Part shown: piece by piece, positions 7,324-15,807 of the stretch
Layout of the letters: each line of letters begins with the position of its first letter
Numbering within the stretch: the first letter of the stretch is position 1
DNA from: Streptomyces sp. NBC_00572
Lineage (GTDB): Bacteria > Actinomycetota > Actinomycetes > Streptomycetales > Streptomycetaceae
Direction of reading: 5' to 3'
DNA length: 64,000 nt
Assembly: GCF_026341815.1 (NCBI RefSeq)
Contig: NZ_JAPENX010000001.1
Coordinates: 6,200,001-6,264,000, forward strand
Notes under the pieces: generated by a model
The model's database searches: none
What the model saw: only the letters and a program-made list of their open reading frames with translations
What the model was told of the DNA's origin: nothing
Made by a program: the position numbers and the translations under genes

Positions 7324-8088
7324 TCACGGTGTGAGCTGCGGAAACAGATCGGTGAACGGCGCGGCGGTGGCCGAGATGCCCCGGCCGAACGGCGCGTCGA
7401 AGTCCCAGATGAGGAACAGCAGGAACGCGATCAGCACACTGAAGAGTCCGGCGAGCAGCAGTTCGCGCCCGGTTCTGCGGATCTGCAGGGTGAAGATCAG
7501 GCCGACCGTCACCAGGGCGCCGATGATCAGGCCGAACCACACCACCCCCGGCATGGTCGCCCCCGCGTTCTGCCCCCGGGACCCCCGGGCGTCGTCGGCC
7601 ACGGCCACCTGGTCGACCAGCGGCTGGTACGCCTGCCCCTCGAAGTCGTTGGCCGGCTGGTAGTCGGTGACGCTGCGCCGCACCTTCTCCAGGAGCGCGG
7701 TGCCCTCCTCGCTCAGCTCGCCGTGCTCCGCCATGTACGTCCACTCGTCGTTGACCACATAGGCGACGTAGGCGTCGACATCGGCGCGGATGCGCTCGCG
7801 GACCACCTGCGGGTACACCTCGACGCGGGCCGAGATCTCGTGCATCGCCTGGGCCTCCTGCCGCACGGTCTCCTGGGCGGCCCCGCGGGCCTCCCAGACA
7901 CCGGCGATGGCGAGACCGAGGACGATCGCGTAGATCACGCCGATCATCATCGTCATGTATTCGATGACGTCCGGGGTCTCGCTGGGGTCGTCGTCCTCGG
8001 GGATCCGGCGGTTGTTGATGACGACGATCGTGAGCACGACAGCGCACGCGGCAGCCATCGCAAGGGTGAGAACAAGCCATTCAGACAT
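7324..8088 (-). CDS. DUF4239 membrane protein
   Basis: A 254-residue integral membrane protein of the DUF4239 (bestrophin-like) group, whose role is not established. Hydrophobic helices are seen at about residues 4-24, 46-64, 183-203 and 212-232, with a soluble helical loop between (ARGAAQETVRQEAQAMHEISARV to VDQVAVADDARG). The ATG at 8088 has an AGAGGA ribosome site. It lies 51 bp downstream of the proline-rich protein gene on the same strand and is probably in one transcript with it. Confidence 0.75.
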   Translation of the reverse strand: MSEWLVLTLAMAAACAVVLTIVVINNRRIPEDDDPSETPDVIEYMTMMIGVIYAIVLGLAIAGVWEARGAAQETVRQEAQAMHEISARVEVYPQVVRERIRADVDAYVAYVVNDEWTYMAEHGELSEEGTALLEKVRRSVTDYQPANDFEGQAYQPLVDQVAVADDARGSRGQNAGATMPGVVWFGLIIGALVTVGLIFTLQIRRTGRELLLAGLFSVLIAFLLFLIWDFDAPFGRGISATAAPFTDLFPQLTP

Positions 8089-8139
8089 GGATTCCTCTTG
8101 CGGGATTCGGAGAGACGAAGGGGCCGATGGGTCGGCGGG

Positions 8140-8883
8140 TCACTTGGACCGGGGGCGCAGGATCGCCGTCGCGAGCACCGCGGGCGCGGTGATCATGAGG
8201 GTCGCGGTGACGACGGAGGTGCCGTTCTTCGGCTTGGTGTGCGTGGCGCGGCGGTAGTGGGGCAGTGCCACGGGGCCGGGTGCCGGGGTCCGTGGCCGCA
8301 CGGTGGGCGGCGGCGTCGGGCTCGGGCTCGGCGGCGGGGGAGGCGGGGGCGGCGCGGGCGCGGGCTCCGGCGGCCTCGTGGTCGGAGGGGCGGGCGGCGG
8401 CGGCTCCGGGCGGGGTGCCGGCTTGGTGGCCGGTGGCTTCGGCGCGGGCCGGGGCGGGAGAGGGGTGGGCGGAGGCGGCTTCGGTGACGGCGAGGGCGTC
8501 GGGGACGGGGACGGGGAGGGGGACGGCGGTTCGGGCGTCGGCGTCGGCGTGGGAGTAGGCGTGGGCGTCGGCTCGGGCGTGGGGGACGGGCACGGCGGGG
8601 GCGGCTCGGTGGGGCAGGGCTTCGGGTGGTGATGGCCGTGCCCCTTTCCCTTGCCGTGGCCCTTCCCGTGACCCTTGCCCTTCCCTGAGCTGCCGTCGCC
8701 GTCGTGGTGGCCGTCGCCGGCGATCGCCACCGCGACGTGGGAACCGCCCGGGCCGGTCGAGGCGTAGGCGCAGGCGTCCGCGGCGGCGGGCACCGGGGTG
8801 GCGAGCAGCCACACCAGTCCGAGGGCCGCCAGCGGCCGCGCGAGGAGTGATCCGTACAGAGACACGCCGTCGAGCTTGATCAC
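8140..8883 (-). CDS. Proline-rich wall-spanning protein with C-terminal membrane helix
   Basis: About 247 residues. The N-terminus has a signal or anchor (LLARPLAALGLVWLLATPVPAAA), then a Gly/His/Lys tract (GKGKGHGKGHGKGKGHGHHH), then about 110 residues dominated by Pro with Thr, Ser and Glu, including a run of PT dipeptides. It ends with one hydrophobic segment and a basic tail (ATAILRPRSK). The His-rich tract could bind metal. Extended proline repeats commonly span the peptidoglycan. No enzyme domain is visible. The GTG at 8883 is the likeliest start (a GTG at 8865 is possible); neither has a strong ribosome site. Confidence 0.55.
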   Translation of the reverse strand: MIKLDGVSLYGSLLARPLAALGLVWLLATPVPAAADACAYASTGPGGSHVAVAIAGDGHHDGDGSSGKGKGHGKGHGKGKGHGHHHPKPCPTEPPPPCPSPTPEPTPTPTPTPTPTPEPPSPSPSPSPTPSPSPKPPPPTPLPPRPAPKPPATKPAPRPEPPPPAPPTTRPPEPAPAPPPPPPPPSPSPTPPPTVRPRTPAPGPVALPHYRRATHTKPKNGTSVVTATLMITAPAVLATAILRPRSK

Positions 8884-9419
8884 AGACGCGGCGCGCCGGG
8901 GCGGAATCGAGCGGGATTCGCCGGATGGAGCGGATCTCCGGAGGCGCCGGTTTGACGTTTCGCCACGATCGAAGGCGGCGGGGGCGACTCGACCGTCTCC
9001 ATGCCCGCGTATCGCGGGGTAGATGGATTCCGGAAGGCGGCGGACCGGGTCCGTTCCGGCCTCGGATCGATAACTGTCCGGTTGTCGCCCTGTCGGACGG
9101 GAAGGTGAACGGGGCATCCTGCACCGGCGACCAGGCCCCTCCGGCAGTAACAGCCGAGGTACGGGCGGGACCTGGGCGTCCTTCGCGGGGAACCGCGCTC
9201 GGCCGAAAGAGCCGACGCACACTCATATGCACGTGAATTTGCACAGCCTGAAGGCGTGAACTCTTCGTTCCGGGAGCACGTGCCAATGGCGTGTGACCAA
9301 GAACGGACCGCGAATTTCCGTTTCTACTCGCTCTCTCGGCGGGCGATCAGTAGCCTCACCTCGAACACCGGCCGCGAACACCTGGCCGCATCCCCCATGG
9401 CGACTTGTTGGAGACATTG
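8884..9419. other. Intergenic region, 536 bp
   Basis: Nothing convincing is coded here. It separates the divergent proline-rich protein and methyltransferase genes and is locally less G/C-rich (for example around 9220-9260). TAGCCT at 9350-9355 is a possible -10 element about 65 bp before the methyltransferase. GGAG at 9410 is that gene's ribosome site. Confidence 0.4.
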
Positions 9420-10232
9420 ATGGAGCGTCCCGCCTGGGCTCCGCCTGGTATCGACATTTCGGTGCCGAGCGTGTCCCGTATGTACGACTTCTATCTGGGC
9501 GGCTCGCACAATTTCGAAGTGGACCGGGAAGCGGCGCGCAAGGCCATGGAGTTCATGCCTGGCCTGCCCAAGGTCATGCAGGCGAACCGTGCCTTCATGC
9601 GGCGCGCCGTCCGCCACGCCGTTGACAACGACGTCACCCAGTTCCTGGACATCGGCTCCGGCATACCCACCTTCGGCAATGTGCACGAGGTCGCCCGGAC
9701 CGCCGACCCCTCCGCGCGCGTGGTCTACGTCGACCACGACCCGGTCGCCGTGGCCCACAGCCGCGCCGTCCTGGAGGGTGACGAGGGAGCCGCGGTCGTC
9801 GCCGCCGACCTGCGCAAGCCGGCCGACATCCTGTACAGCCCCGAGGTGTCCCGACTCCTCGACCTGGAGCGGCCGGTGGCGCTGCTCCTCGTCGCCGTCC
9901 TGCACTTCCTGGAGGACGAGGACCGGCCGTACGCGGCCGTCACCGAACTGCTCGATGCCCTCGCGCCCGGCAGCCTCCTCGTCCTCACCCACGCCTCGTA
10001 CGAGGGCATCCCGCTCTCCGAGGAACAGGCCGGCGGCACCGTCGGGGTCTACCGGAACATCCGCAGCCCCCTGGTGATGCGCTCCGGCGCCGAGATCACC
10101 CGCTTCTTCGAGGGCACCGAACTGATCGAGCCCGGCCTCGTCCCGATGCCCCTCTGGCGTCCGGACAGCCCGGCCGAGGAGGAGGATCCCTACGCCTTCT
10201 CCGGTTTCGCAGGGGTGGGGCGCAAGGCGTGA
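9420..10232 (+). CDS. SAM-dependent methyltransferase, DUF574 family
   Basis: A 270-residue protein of the actinobacterial DUF574 (Methyltransf_19) family, which has a Rossmann methyltransferase fold. The opening PPGIDISVPSVSRMYDFYLGGSHNFEVD is diagnostic. Motif I is FLDIGSGIPTFGNVHEVA, the acidic loop is VVYVDHDPVAVAHSRA, and a later helix is ALLLVAVLHFLEDED. The substrate is unknown; many copies exist per Streptomyces genome. GGAG 7 nt upstream supports ATG 9420. Its TGA overlaps the GTG of the c-di-GMP gene (GTGA at 10229), so the two are translationally coupled and may act in the same process. Confidence 0.85.
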   Translation: MERPAWAPPGIDISVPSVSRMYDFYLGGSHNFEVDREAARKAMEFMPGLPKVMQANRAFMRRAVRHAVDNDVTQFLDIGSGIPTFGNVHEVARTADPSARVVYVDHDPVAVAHSRAVLEGDEGAAVVAADLRKPADILYSPEVSRLLDLERPVALLLVAVLHFLEDEDRPYAAVTELLDALAPGSLLVLTHASYEGIPLSEEQAGGTVGVYRNIRSPLVMRSGAEITRFFEGTELIEPGLVPMPLWRPDSPAEEEDPYAFSGFAGVGRKA

Positions 10233-12394
10233 AGGTCCCGTCTCAGCCGTCCGGCAGCGTTGCCGAAGCCGACGGCCCGGAGGACAGACTCAGGCGGTTC
10301 GTCACCATCTGGAGCCGTGCGATCTTCCCGGTGACCGCCACCTCGCTGACCCGCGCCGAGTTCGAGGGTCATCTGCTGCCGCTGGCCCGCACCCTGTACG
10401 ACGCGCTGCACGCCCGGCCCTTCGACACGGCCCCGGCCCACCGCACCGGCGTGGCCCTCGTCGCCGCCCACTGCACCGACCCGGACGCCCTCGGCCGCAG
10501 CCTCGGGGTCGTCGACTCCTACCTGGTGCTCTACTGCGGTACGGAGTCGGACCTGCCGGCCGAGGAGCTCCGGGCCCGCTGCGCCCGGCTCCAGCACGCC
10601 ATGGCCACCGGCTACGCCCAGGCCCTGCGCGAGCGGACCCGCGCCGAGCAGGAGGCCATCGCACGCTCCGCGCTCTCCGCCCGCAGCGCCGCCGAGATCG
10701 CCCTGCACGCCACCGAGAGCCGCTTCCGGGCGGTCTTCGACGGGGCGGCGATCGGCATCGGCATCGCCGACCTCGACGGCAACGTCCTGGAGGTCAACGA
10801 GACCCTCACCCGCATGTTCGGCGGGATGGAGGGCCCGCTGCGCAGCCGGAAGGTCAGCGAGTGGGTCCACCCGGAGGACGGCCCGCACGTCTGGAAGCTG
10901 TACGAGGAGCTCGTCCGCGGCGACCGCGAGCACTACCGGGTGGAGAAGCCCTACTACCGCGGTGACGGAACGGTTCTCTGGACCAACCTCACCGTCTCGC
11001 TCCTCCGCGACGCCGAGGGCAACCCCCAGTACCAGCTGGCCCTCATGGAGGACACCACCGAGCGGCGCCTGCTCCATCTGCGCCTGCGGTACGAGGCCAC
11101 CCACGACGCGCTGACGGGACTGCCCAACCGCACCCTGTTCTTCGAGCGTCTGGAGAAGGCCCTCGCGCCCGGCGACAACGCCCGCTTCGGCCTCTGCTAC
11201 CTGGACCTCGACGGCTTCAAGGTCATCAACGACAGCCTCGGCCACTCCACCGGAGACCGGCTGCTCGTCGAGGTCGCCGACCGGCTGCAGACCTGTGTCA
11301 CCGGGGCCGGCGAGATGGTGGCCCGGCTCGGCGGGGACGAGTTCGTCGCCCTCACCACCGGCGCCGGCGGTGAGCGCGACGTCACCGAACTCGCCGACCG
11401 CATCCTCGCGGCCCTCTCCACCCCCCTCCGCATCGACGGCCGCGAACTGACCGTCCGCGGCAGCCTCGGCGTCGTCGAGGGGCCGGCCGGCGAGCGGACC
11501 CCGGCCGAGGTGCTGAGGAGCGCCGACATCACCATGTACCGGGCCAAGTCCGCGGGCGGCAACCGCTTCGAGCTCGCCGACGCGGAGGCCGACGCCCGCG
11601 CCATCACCCGGCACGGCCTCACCACGGCCCTGCCGACCGCCCTGGAACGCGGCGAGTTCTTCATCGAGTACCAGCCGCTCGTCCACCTCGACGACGGCAG
11701 CGTCCACGGCGCCGAGGCACTCGTACGGTGGTGCCACCCGCAGCACGGCGTCCTCGGCCCCGACCGCTTCATCCCGCTCGCCGAGGACACCGGCCTCATC
11801 GTGCCGCTCGGCCGCTGGGTGCTCCAGGAGGCCGTGCGCCAGGCCCGCTTCTGGCAGACCCGGCACTCCGACGGCGGCCCGCTGCGGATCAACGTCAACC
11901 TCTCCCCGACCCAGCTCCACCACCCGCGCCTGGTCGCCGACACCGTCGACGTCCTGGAACGGTCGGGGCTCGAACCGGGCGCGCTCTGCCTGGAGGTGAC
12001 CGAATCGGCGCTCATCGGCGCCGACGAGGACCTTCTCAAGCCGCTGCGGCAGCTCGCCGAGATGGGCGTGGACATCGCGCTCGACGACTTCGGCACCGGC
12101 TACTCGAACCTGGCCAACCTGCGCCGGCTGCCGGTGAGCGTCCTCAAGCTCGACCGCTCCTTCACCCGGGGCATGCAGCAGCACCCGGTGGACCCGGTCG
12201 ACCTCAAGATCGTCGAGGGGATCGTCTCCCTGGCGCACAGTCTTGAACTCGCCGTCACCGTCGAGGGCGTGGAGACCGGAGCCCAGGCCCGCCAGCTCCG
12301 CGACCTCGGCTGCGACACGGCCCAGGGCTGGTACTACGCCCGCCCCGGCGCCCCCGACCGCATCCACTCGCTGCTCCTGGCGGACGCGGTCTGA
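10229..12394 (+). CDS. rmdA: PAS-GGDEF-EAL c-di-GMP enzyme, RmdA-like
   Basis: A 721-residue cytoplasmic protein predicted to make and/or degrade cyclic di-GMP, which controls sporulation timing in Streptomyces. Residues 1-150 are an uncharacterised helical region; a PAS domain starts near 165 (ESRFRAVFDGAAIGIGI). The GGDEF motif is intact at 368-372 (ARLGGDEFVAL). The EAL motif is intact at 496-498, followed by EVTESALIG, DDFGTGYSNL and KLDRSFT, so phosphodiesterase residues look complete. The RxxD inhibitory site before GGDEF is degenerate. Domain order and the nearby sdh genes match my memory of S. coelicolor RmdA; the symbol rests on that. Start GTG overlaps the methyltransferase stop. 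Confidence 0.85.
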   Translation: MKVPSQPSGSVAEADGPEDRLRRFVTIWSRAIFPVTATSLTRAEFEGHLLPLARTLYDALHARPFDTAPAHRTGVALVAAHCTDPDALGRSLGVVDSYLVLYCGTESDLPAEELRARCARLQHAMATGYAQALRERTRAEQEAIARSALSARSAAEIALHATESRFRAVFDGAAIGIGIADLDGNVLEVNETLTRMFGGMEGPLRSRKVSEWVHPEDGPHVWKLYEELVRGDREHYRVEKPYYRGDGTVLWTNLTVSLLRDAEGNPQYQLALMEDTTERRLLHLRLRYEATHDALTGLPNRTLFFERLEKALAPGDNARFGLCYLDLDGFKVINDSLGHSTGDRLLVEVADRLQTCVTGAGEMVARLGGDEFVALTTGAGGERDVTELADRILAALSTPLRIDGRELTVRGSLGVVEGPAGERTPAEVLRSADITMYRAKSAGGNRFELADAEADARAITRHGLTTALPTALERGEFFIEYQPLVHLDDGSVHGAEALVRWCHPQHGVLGPDRFIPLAEDTGLIVPLGRWVLQEAVRQARFWQTRHSDGGPLRINVNLSPTQLHHPRLVADTVDVLERSGLEPGALCLEVTESALIGADEDLLKPLRQLAEMGVDIALDDFGTGYSNLANLRRLPVSVLKLDRSFTRGMQQHPVDPVDLKIVEGIVSLAHSLELAVTVEGVETGAQARQLRDLGCDTAQGWYYARPGAPDRIHSLLLADAV

Positions 12395-12411
12395 GACCCG
12401 AACGTACGAAA

Positions 12412-12442
12412 CCGGCCTCCCCGCGCGAAGCGGGGAGGCCGG
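12412..12442. terminator. Terminator after rmdA-like gene
   Basis: A perfect 13-bp stem (CCGGCCTCCCCGC and its complement) with a 5-nt GCGAA loop lies 17 bp after the rmdA-like stop. The opposing gene ends at 12535, so it may serve both directions. Confidence 0.85.
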
Positions 12443-12534
12443 GAAGAGTGCGGGGGAGGAAAGCGGAGAGGCTAATTCATTGGAGTATGAGAAGGAAGCC
12501 TCTCCATGGCCTCGCCCCGGAACGACCGTAACAC

Positions 12535-14712
12535 TCAGGCGGGCAGCAGGTCGCGCAGATTTTCCGGGGTGATCACGGACGAACCGGGAGCGAGGCCGTC
12601 CGGCCGCTCCAGGCCGATGTACGTCACCGGGGCGTCCGGCACCGTCCGGCCGTCCCACAGGGTCGTCGACGCCCCCGACTCCTCCATCAGCGCCACCAGG
12701 TGACGAACCGTCAGTGGCGTCCGGGCGAAGAGCCCGCGCAACAGGACCGCGATCGACACCCGGTGCTCCTCTACCCGGTTCCCCGACGGCGCCCCCCGCA
12801 GATACAGATGCAGCCAGTGCGCGTGCCAGCGGCCCTCCTCGTCCCGCCGGAAGGCGAGCGGCAGTGCCACCCGGCCGGGGCCGCGCAGATCCGACTTCAT
12901 CCGCACGGTACGCGGCTCGAACGGCCGGCCGCCCTGCTCGCCCTCGCGCAGCATGAACCCGAAGAAGCCCTCCGCCACCTGGTCGAAGCCCTCACCCGAG
13001 AAGACGTGCACCTGCGGGACGATGAACGTGCCCCGCACCGCGCCGAGCCGCAGATCGATGAACTCCGATGCCCCGTCCGGGGCTTCGGTGATGTCACCCG
13101 AGTGCCGGCCCTCGACGTCGGTCAGCGCCGTGTACGACAGCCAGGTGATCGTCGCGTAGTTCTCGTCCAGGACGGCCGCCGACAGGTCCAGGTCGGTCGT
13201 GTGTCGCGCCTCCCGCCAGTACGTGAAGAAGCGCAGCAGCTCCCCCTCGACCGGCGAGACCGAGCCGCGCGGCAGCACGCCGAGCCCCGCCGAGGCGGCC
13301 CGGCCGCTCAACGGCAGCGCGACGTCCAGCACGTCGGGGTCGATCAACAGGTGCCCCGGGGCCGGGAGTCGGCGCCGGGTCTCGGCATCGAGGACCGCGA
13401 TGAGGCGCTCGCGGTCGGTGTCCGCCAGCGCCGGACGCGTGTCGGCGGTGACCCAGGCCTTGCCCTCCCGGTTCACGAACACCCGGCGCTCCCCACCGCT
13501 CGCGCCCGCGCGGTTCTGCAGGTGCTCGCGCACCGACAGGACGACCCGGCCCGACACCTCCGGCGCGGCCCGCTCGACGGCCGCGAGGACCGCTTCCCGC
13601 TCCTTGCCGTCCGCCGCACCGCGAAGGAGCCGGTCCAGGGCGCGGAACAGGCGACCCGGTGCGTGGGACGCCAGCAGCTCCGCGGCGGCCGTGACATCAC
13701 TCCGACCGAGCATCTCCTCCATTCGGCTGTCGAACGACGGCACCTTCCGCTCGCCCCGGGCCACGGCGAACACCTCTGCCGCGTGCGGCCAGTGCGGGTA
13801 CTCGTGGGGGTGCAGCCGCTCCCCGAGCCGCTTCCACGCCTCGGCGTGCGCGGACACGTCCGCGAGCTTGGCCGGGGACGCCGCCACGACCGCGTCGAGG
13901 CCCGCGAGCAAGGCGCGGCGGTACGGGCGGGACAGCGCGCGGAAACGGGTCGGCTCGCGCAGGGTGACATCGCCCTCCGCGAGGGCGCAGGCCAGCCGCA
14001 GGACATCGGTCACGGTGTCGAGCAACGGAGCCGCGCCCGCCCGCAGCCGGGCGTGGTTGACGACGGCGCGGTTCTCCCGGACCGTGATCGTCTCGGGCTG
14101 GGGACCGTCCGCGCAGTGCTCGGCGAGCACGGCCAGATCGCGCAGATGCTCCTCGCCGAGCGGGGTCGTGCTGCCGGCCAGGGCCAGATAGACCCCGGTG
14201 ACCTCGGCGTCGCCGTCCGCGCCCGGGTGGAGCACCGTCAGCCGGTCACCGGCCGTCGCGATCAGCTCGTCGTGGGCGGCGAGCATCTCCTCGTACGTGT
14301 GCCGGTAGCGGCCGTACGACGGGAGGGTCAGCAGGTCGAGGACGCCGGCGCGCAGCCGGTCGACCGCGCCCGCGCGGGCATCGACGTCGTCGAGCGCCTC
14401 GGCCACGCACGCCATCCAGAAGTCGAGCGTGTCCGGCACGTTGGCCGGGAAGTCGACGAAGTAGACGTTGTGCCGCACATGGTCGCCGACGAGTTCGCGG
14501 ACCGTGGCCAGGGTGCGTACCGCGGTCTCGACGACCGTCGGCTCGGCGAATCCCGACAGGCGCTCGATCAGCTCGGCCGAGAGCTTGAAGCCGGCGGTCA
14601 TCAGGGCCGCGTCGAACCTGCGAACGGCGGCTGCCCCGTCCCCGGCCGGACCGGTGGGGGAGGGGAGACGGTGGGTGTGCCGGACGACCAGGTGTTCGAG
14701 AGCGTGGACCAT
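12535..14712 (-). CDS. MXAN_6230/SCO0854-like protein with TerD-like C-terminus
   Basis: A 725-residue soluble protein. The first ~470 residues are helical and unassigned (AALMTAGFKLSAELIERLSG, TLPSYGRYRHTYEEMLAAHDELIA). The last ~250 resemble TerD-like tellurium-resistance domains: GSVSPVEGELLRFFTYWRE, TDLDLSAAVLDENY, EGRHSGDITEAPDGASEFIDL and TFIVPQVHVFSGEGF, where the acidic turns match the calcium-binding loops of TerD. From memory this arrangement corresponds to the MXAN_6230/SCO0854 family; no N-terminal RING-like Cys cluster is visible. Function is unknown; TerD relatives act in stress or phage defence. ATG 14712 is the likely start; there is no clear ribosome site, but GAACAT lies 6 nt upstream. 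Confidence 0.6.
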   Translation of the reverse strand: MVHALEHLVVRHTHRLPSPTGPAGDGAAAVRRFDAALMTAGFKLSAELIERLSGFAEPTVVETAVRTLATVRELVGDHVRHNVYFVDFPANVPDTLDFWMACVAEALDDVDARAGAVDRLRAGVLDLLTLPSYGRYRHTYEEMLAAHDELIATAGDRLTVLHPGADGDAEVTGVYLALAGSTTPLGEEHLRDLAVLAEHCADGPQPETITVRENRAVVNHARLRAGAAPLLDTVTDVLRLACALAEGDVTLREPTRFRALSRPYRRALLAGLDAVVAASPAKLADVSAHAEAWKRLGERLHPHEYPHWPHAAEVFAVARGERKVPSFDSRMEEMLGRSDVTAAAELLASHAPGRLFRALDRLLRGAADGKEREAVLAAVERAAPEVSGRVVLSVREHLQNRAGASGGERRVFVNREGKAWVTADTRPALADTDRERLIAVLDAETRRRLPAPGHLLIDPDVLDVALPLSGRAASAGLGVLPRGSVSPVEGELLRFFTYWREARHTTDLDLSAAVLDENYATITWLSYTALTDVEGRHSGDITEAPDGASEFIDLRLGAVRGTFIVPQVHVFSGEGFDQVAEGFFGFMLREGEQGGRPFEPRTVRMKSDLRGPGRVALPLAFRRDEEGRWHAHWLHLYLRGAPSGNRVEEHRVSIAVLLRGLFARTPLTVRHLVALMEESGASTTLWDGRTVPDAPVTYIGLERPDGLAPGSSVITPENLRDLLPA

Positions 14713-14798
14713 AGGGGCATGTTCGCAGTCGCCCGACGTCGGTCGCACGCGGATTTACGGCGGTTCAGGAGAGGCGGGCCACTCGGGCGACGGCCGTC

Positions 14799-15710
14799 TC
14801 AGCCGACGTCCATCGCCCGTTCGGGGCCACCCCGGCGCGCGGCGAGCAGCATCCGCTGGAGTTCCCGCGCCGCCCGTGGAGGCGCCACATCGCTCCGGTG
14901 TGCCAGAGCGATCGTCCGGCGCAGGCCCGGCCGGGCGAGGGCGGTCACGCGGAGGTCCCGGCCGGCGCGTGCTGCCACCATCGCGGGGACGACCGCGAGC
15001 CCGAGCCCGGCCCGTACGAAACCGAGGACCGCGTCCAGCTCGCCGCCCTCGACCGTGAAGGTCGGCTCGAAGCCCTCCGCCCGGCAGGCCGCCACGGTCA
15101 GTTCCCGCAGGTCGTAGCCGTGCCGGAACATCACGAGCGGCTGGTCCCGCAGGTCCGTGATGCGCACCGGGCGGCGTGGCGCCGGGGCCGACGCCGAGGA
15201 GACCACCACCAGGTCCTCCCGGAGCAGCTCGACCGTGGTCAGGGCCGGTGACGGGGTCGGCAGCGGCAGGACGACCAGCGCCAGGTCGAGGGCCCCGCGT
15301 GCCAGCTCCCGTACGAGATCGTGCGAGCCGCCCTCCTCGATGAGGAGCTCGATGCCCGGGTGCAGGTCGTGGAAGGCCCGCAGAACGTCCGGCAGCAGCC
15401 CCGTGCACAGGCTCGGGGTCGCGCCGAGCCGCACCCGGCCCCGCTTCAACTGGGCCAGCTCCTGCACCTCGATCCGGGCCGTCTCGGTGTCGGCGAGGAT
15501 GCGTCGGGCGAGCGGCAGCAGGGCCTCGCCCGCGTCCGTGAGCGTGATGTTGCCCCGGGCGCGGCTGAACAGCTCGGCGCCCAACTCCTGTTCCAGGGCC
15601 TTGATCTGCTGGGAGAGCGAGGGCTGCGAGACATGGACGCGCTCGGCGGCCCGGGTGAAGTGACGGGTCTCGGCCACGGCGACGAAGTAGAGGAGCTGCT
15701 GGAACTGCAT
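14799..15710 (-). CDS. LysR-family transcriptional regulator
   Basis: A 303-residue LysR regulator. The N-terminal winged helix-turn-helix is MQFQQLLYFVAVAETRHFTR, ERVHVSQPSLSQQIKALEQ and LGAELFSRARGNITLTDAG; the rest is a two-lobed effector domain (RVRLGATPSLCTGLLPDVLRAF, LVMFRHGYDLRELTVAAC, GLGLAVVPAMVA). It is transcribed divergently from sdhCAB with 97 bp between start codons, and a T-N11-A dyad lies in that gap, so it very likely regulates the sdh operon and itself. The ATG at 15710 is preferred over an in-frame GTG two codons earlier. The inducer is unknown. Confidence 0.9.
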   Translation of the reverse strand: MQFQQLLYFVAVAETRHFTRAAERVHVSQPSLSQQIKALEQELGAELFSRARGNITLTDAGEALLPLARRILADTETARIEVQELAQLKRGRVRLGATPSLCTGLLPDVLRAFHDLHPGIELLIEEGGSHDLVRELARGALDLALVVLPLPTPSPALTTVELLREDLVVVSSASAPAPRRPVRITDLRDQPLVMFRHGYDLRELTVAACRAEGFEPTFTVEGGELDAVLGFVRAGLGLAVVPAMVAARAGRDLRVTALARPGLRRTIALAHRSDVAPPRAARELQRMLLAARRGGPERAMDVG

Positions 15711-15733
15711 GAACACCAGAGTAGGCGACTTTC

Positions 15734-15748
15734 ATAGGGGAGGCCTAT
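15734..15748. promoter_or_regulatory. LysR-type T-N11-A operator
   Basis: ATAGG (15734-15738) and CCTAT (15744-15748) form a perfect dyad with a 5-bp centre, which contains the T-N11-A pattern of LysR recognition sites. It lies 24 bp upstream of the regulator's start and before the sdh promoter. Confidence 0.6.
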
Positions 15749-15769
15749 CGAGATCAGCCGGACCATGTC

Positions 15770-15807
15770 TTGGACCTCTCGGGGTCTTCGGCCCTAGCGT
15801 CATGAGC
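15770..15807 (+). promoter_or_regulatory. Candidate leaderless sdhCAB promoter
   Basis: TTGGAC (15770-15775) and TAGCGT (15795-15800) are separated by 19 bp. The -10 box ends 7 nt before the ATG at 15808, so transcription would start at or next to the start codon. There is no ribosome site before either ATG (15802 or 15808). The 19-bp spacing is longer than ideal, which fits dependence on the LysR activator. Confidence 0.45.

Noticed and set aside
8303..8632. Gly/Val-rich plus-strand frame in the proline-rich gene region
   Set aside because: Antisense of the proline-rich repeats; the GGVG pattern is forced by CCG-rich codons on the other strand.
10190..12658. 822-codon minus-strand frame across the c-di-GMP gene
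   Set aside because: Low-complexity Val/Gly/Glu/Ala antisense shadow; the plus strand has intact PAS, GGDEF and EAL motifs.
12700..15117. 805-codon plus-strand frame opposite the TerD-like and lysR genes
   Set aside because: Arg/Gln/Pro-rich antisense shadow without domains that spans two real genes and their gap.
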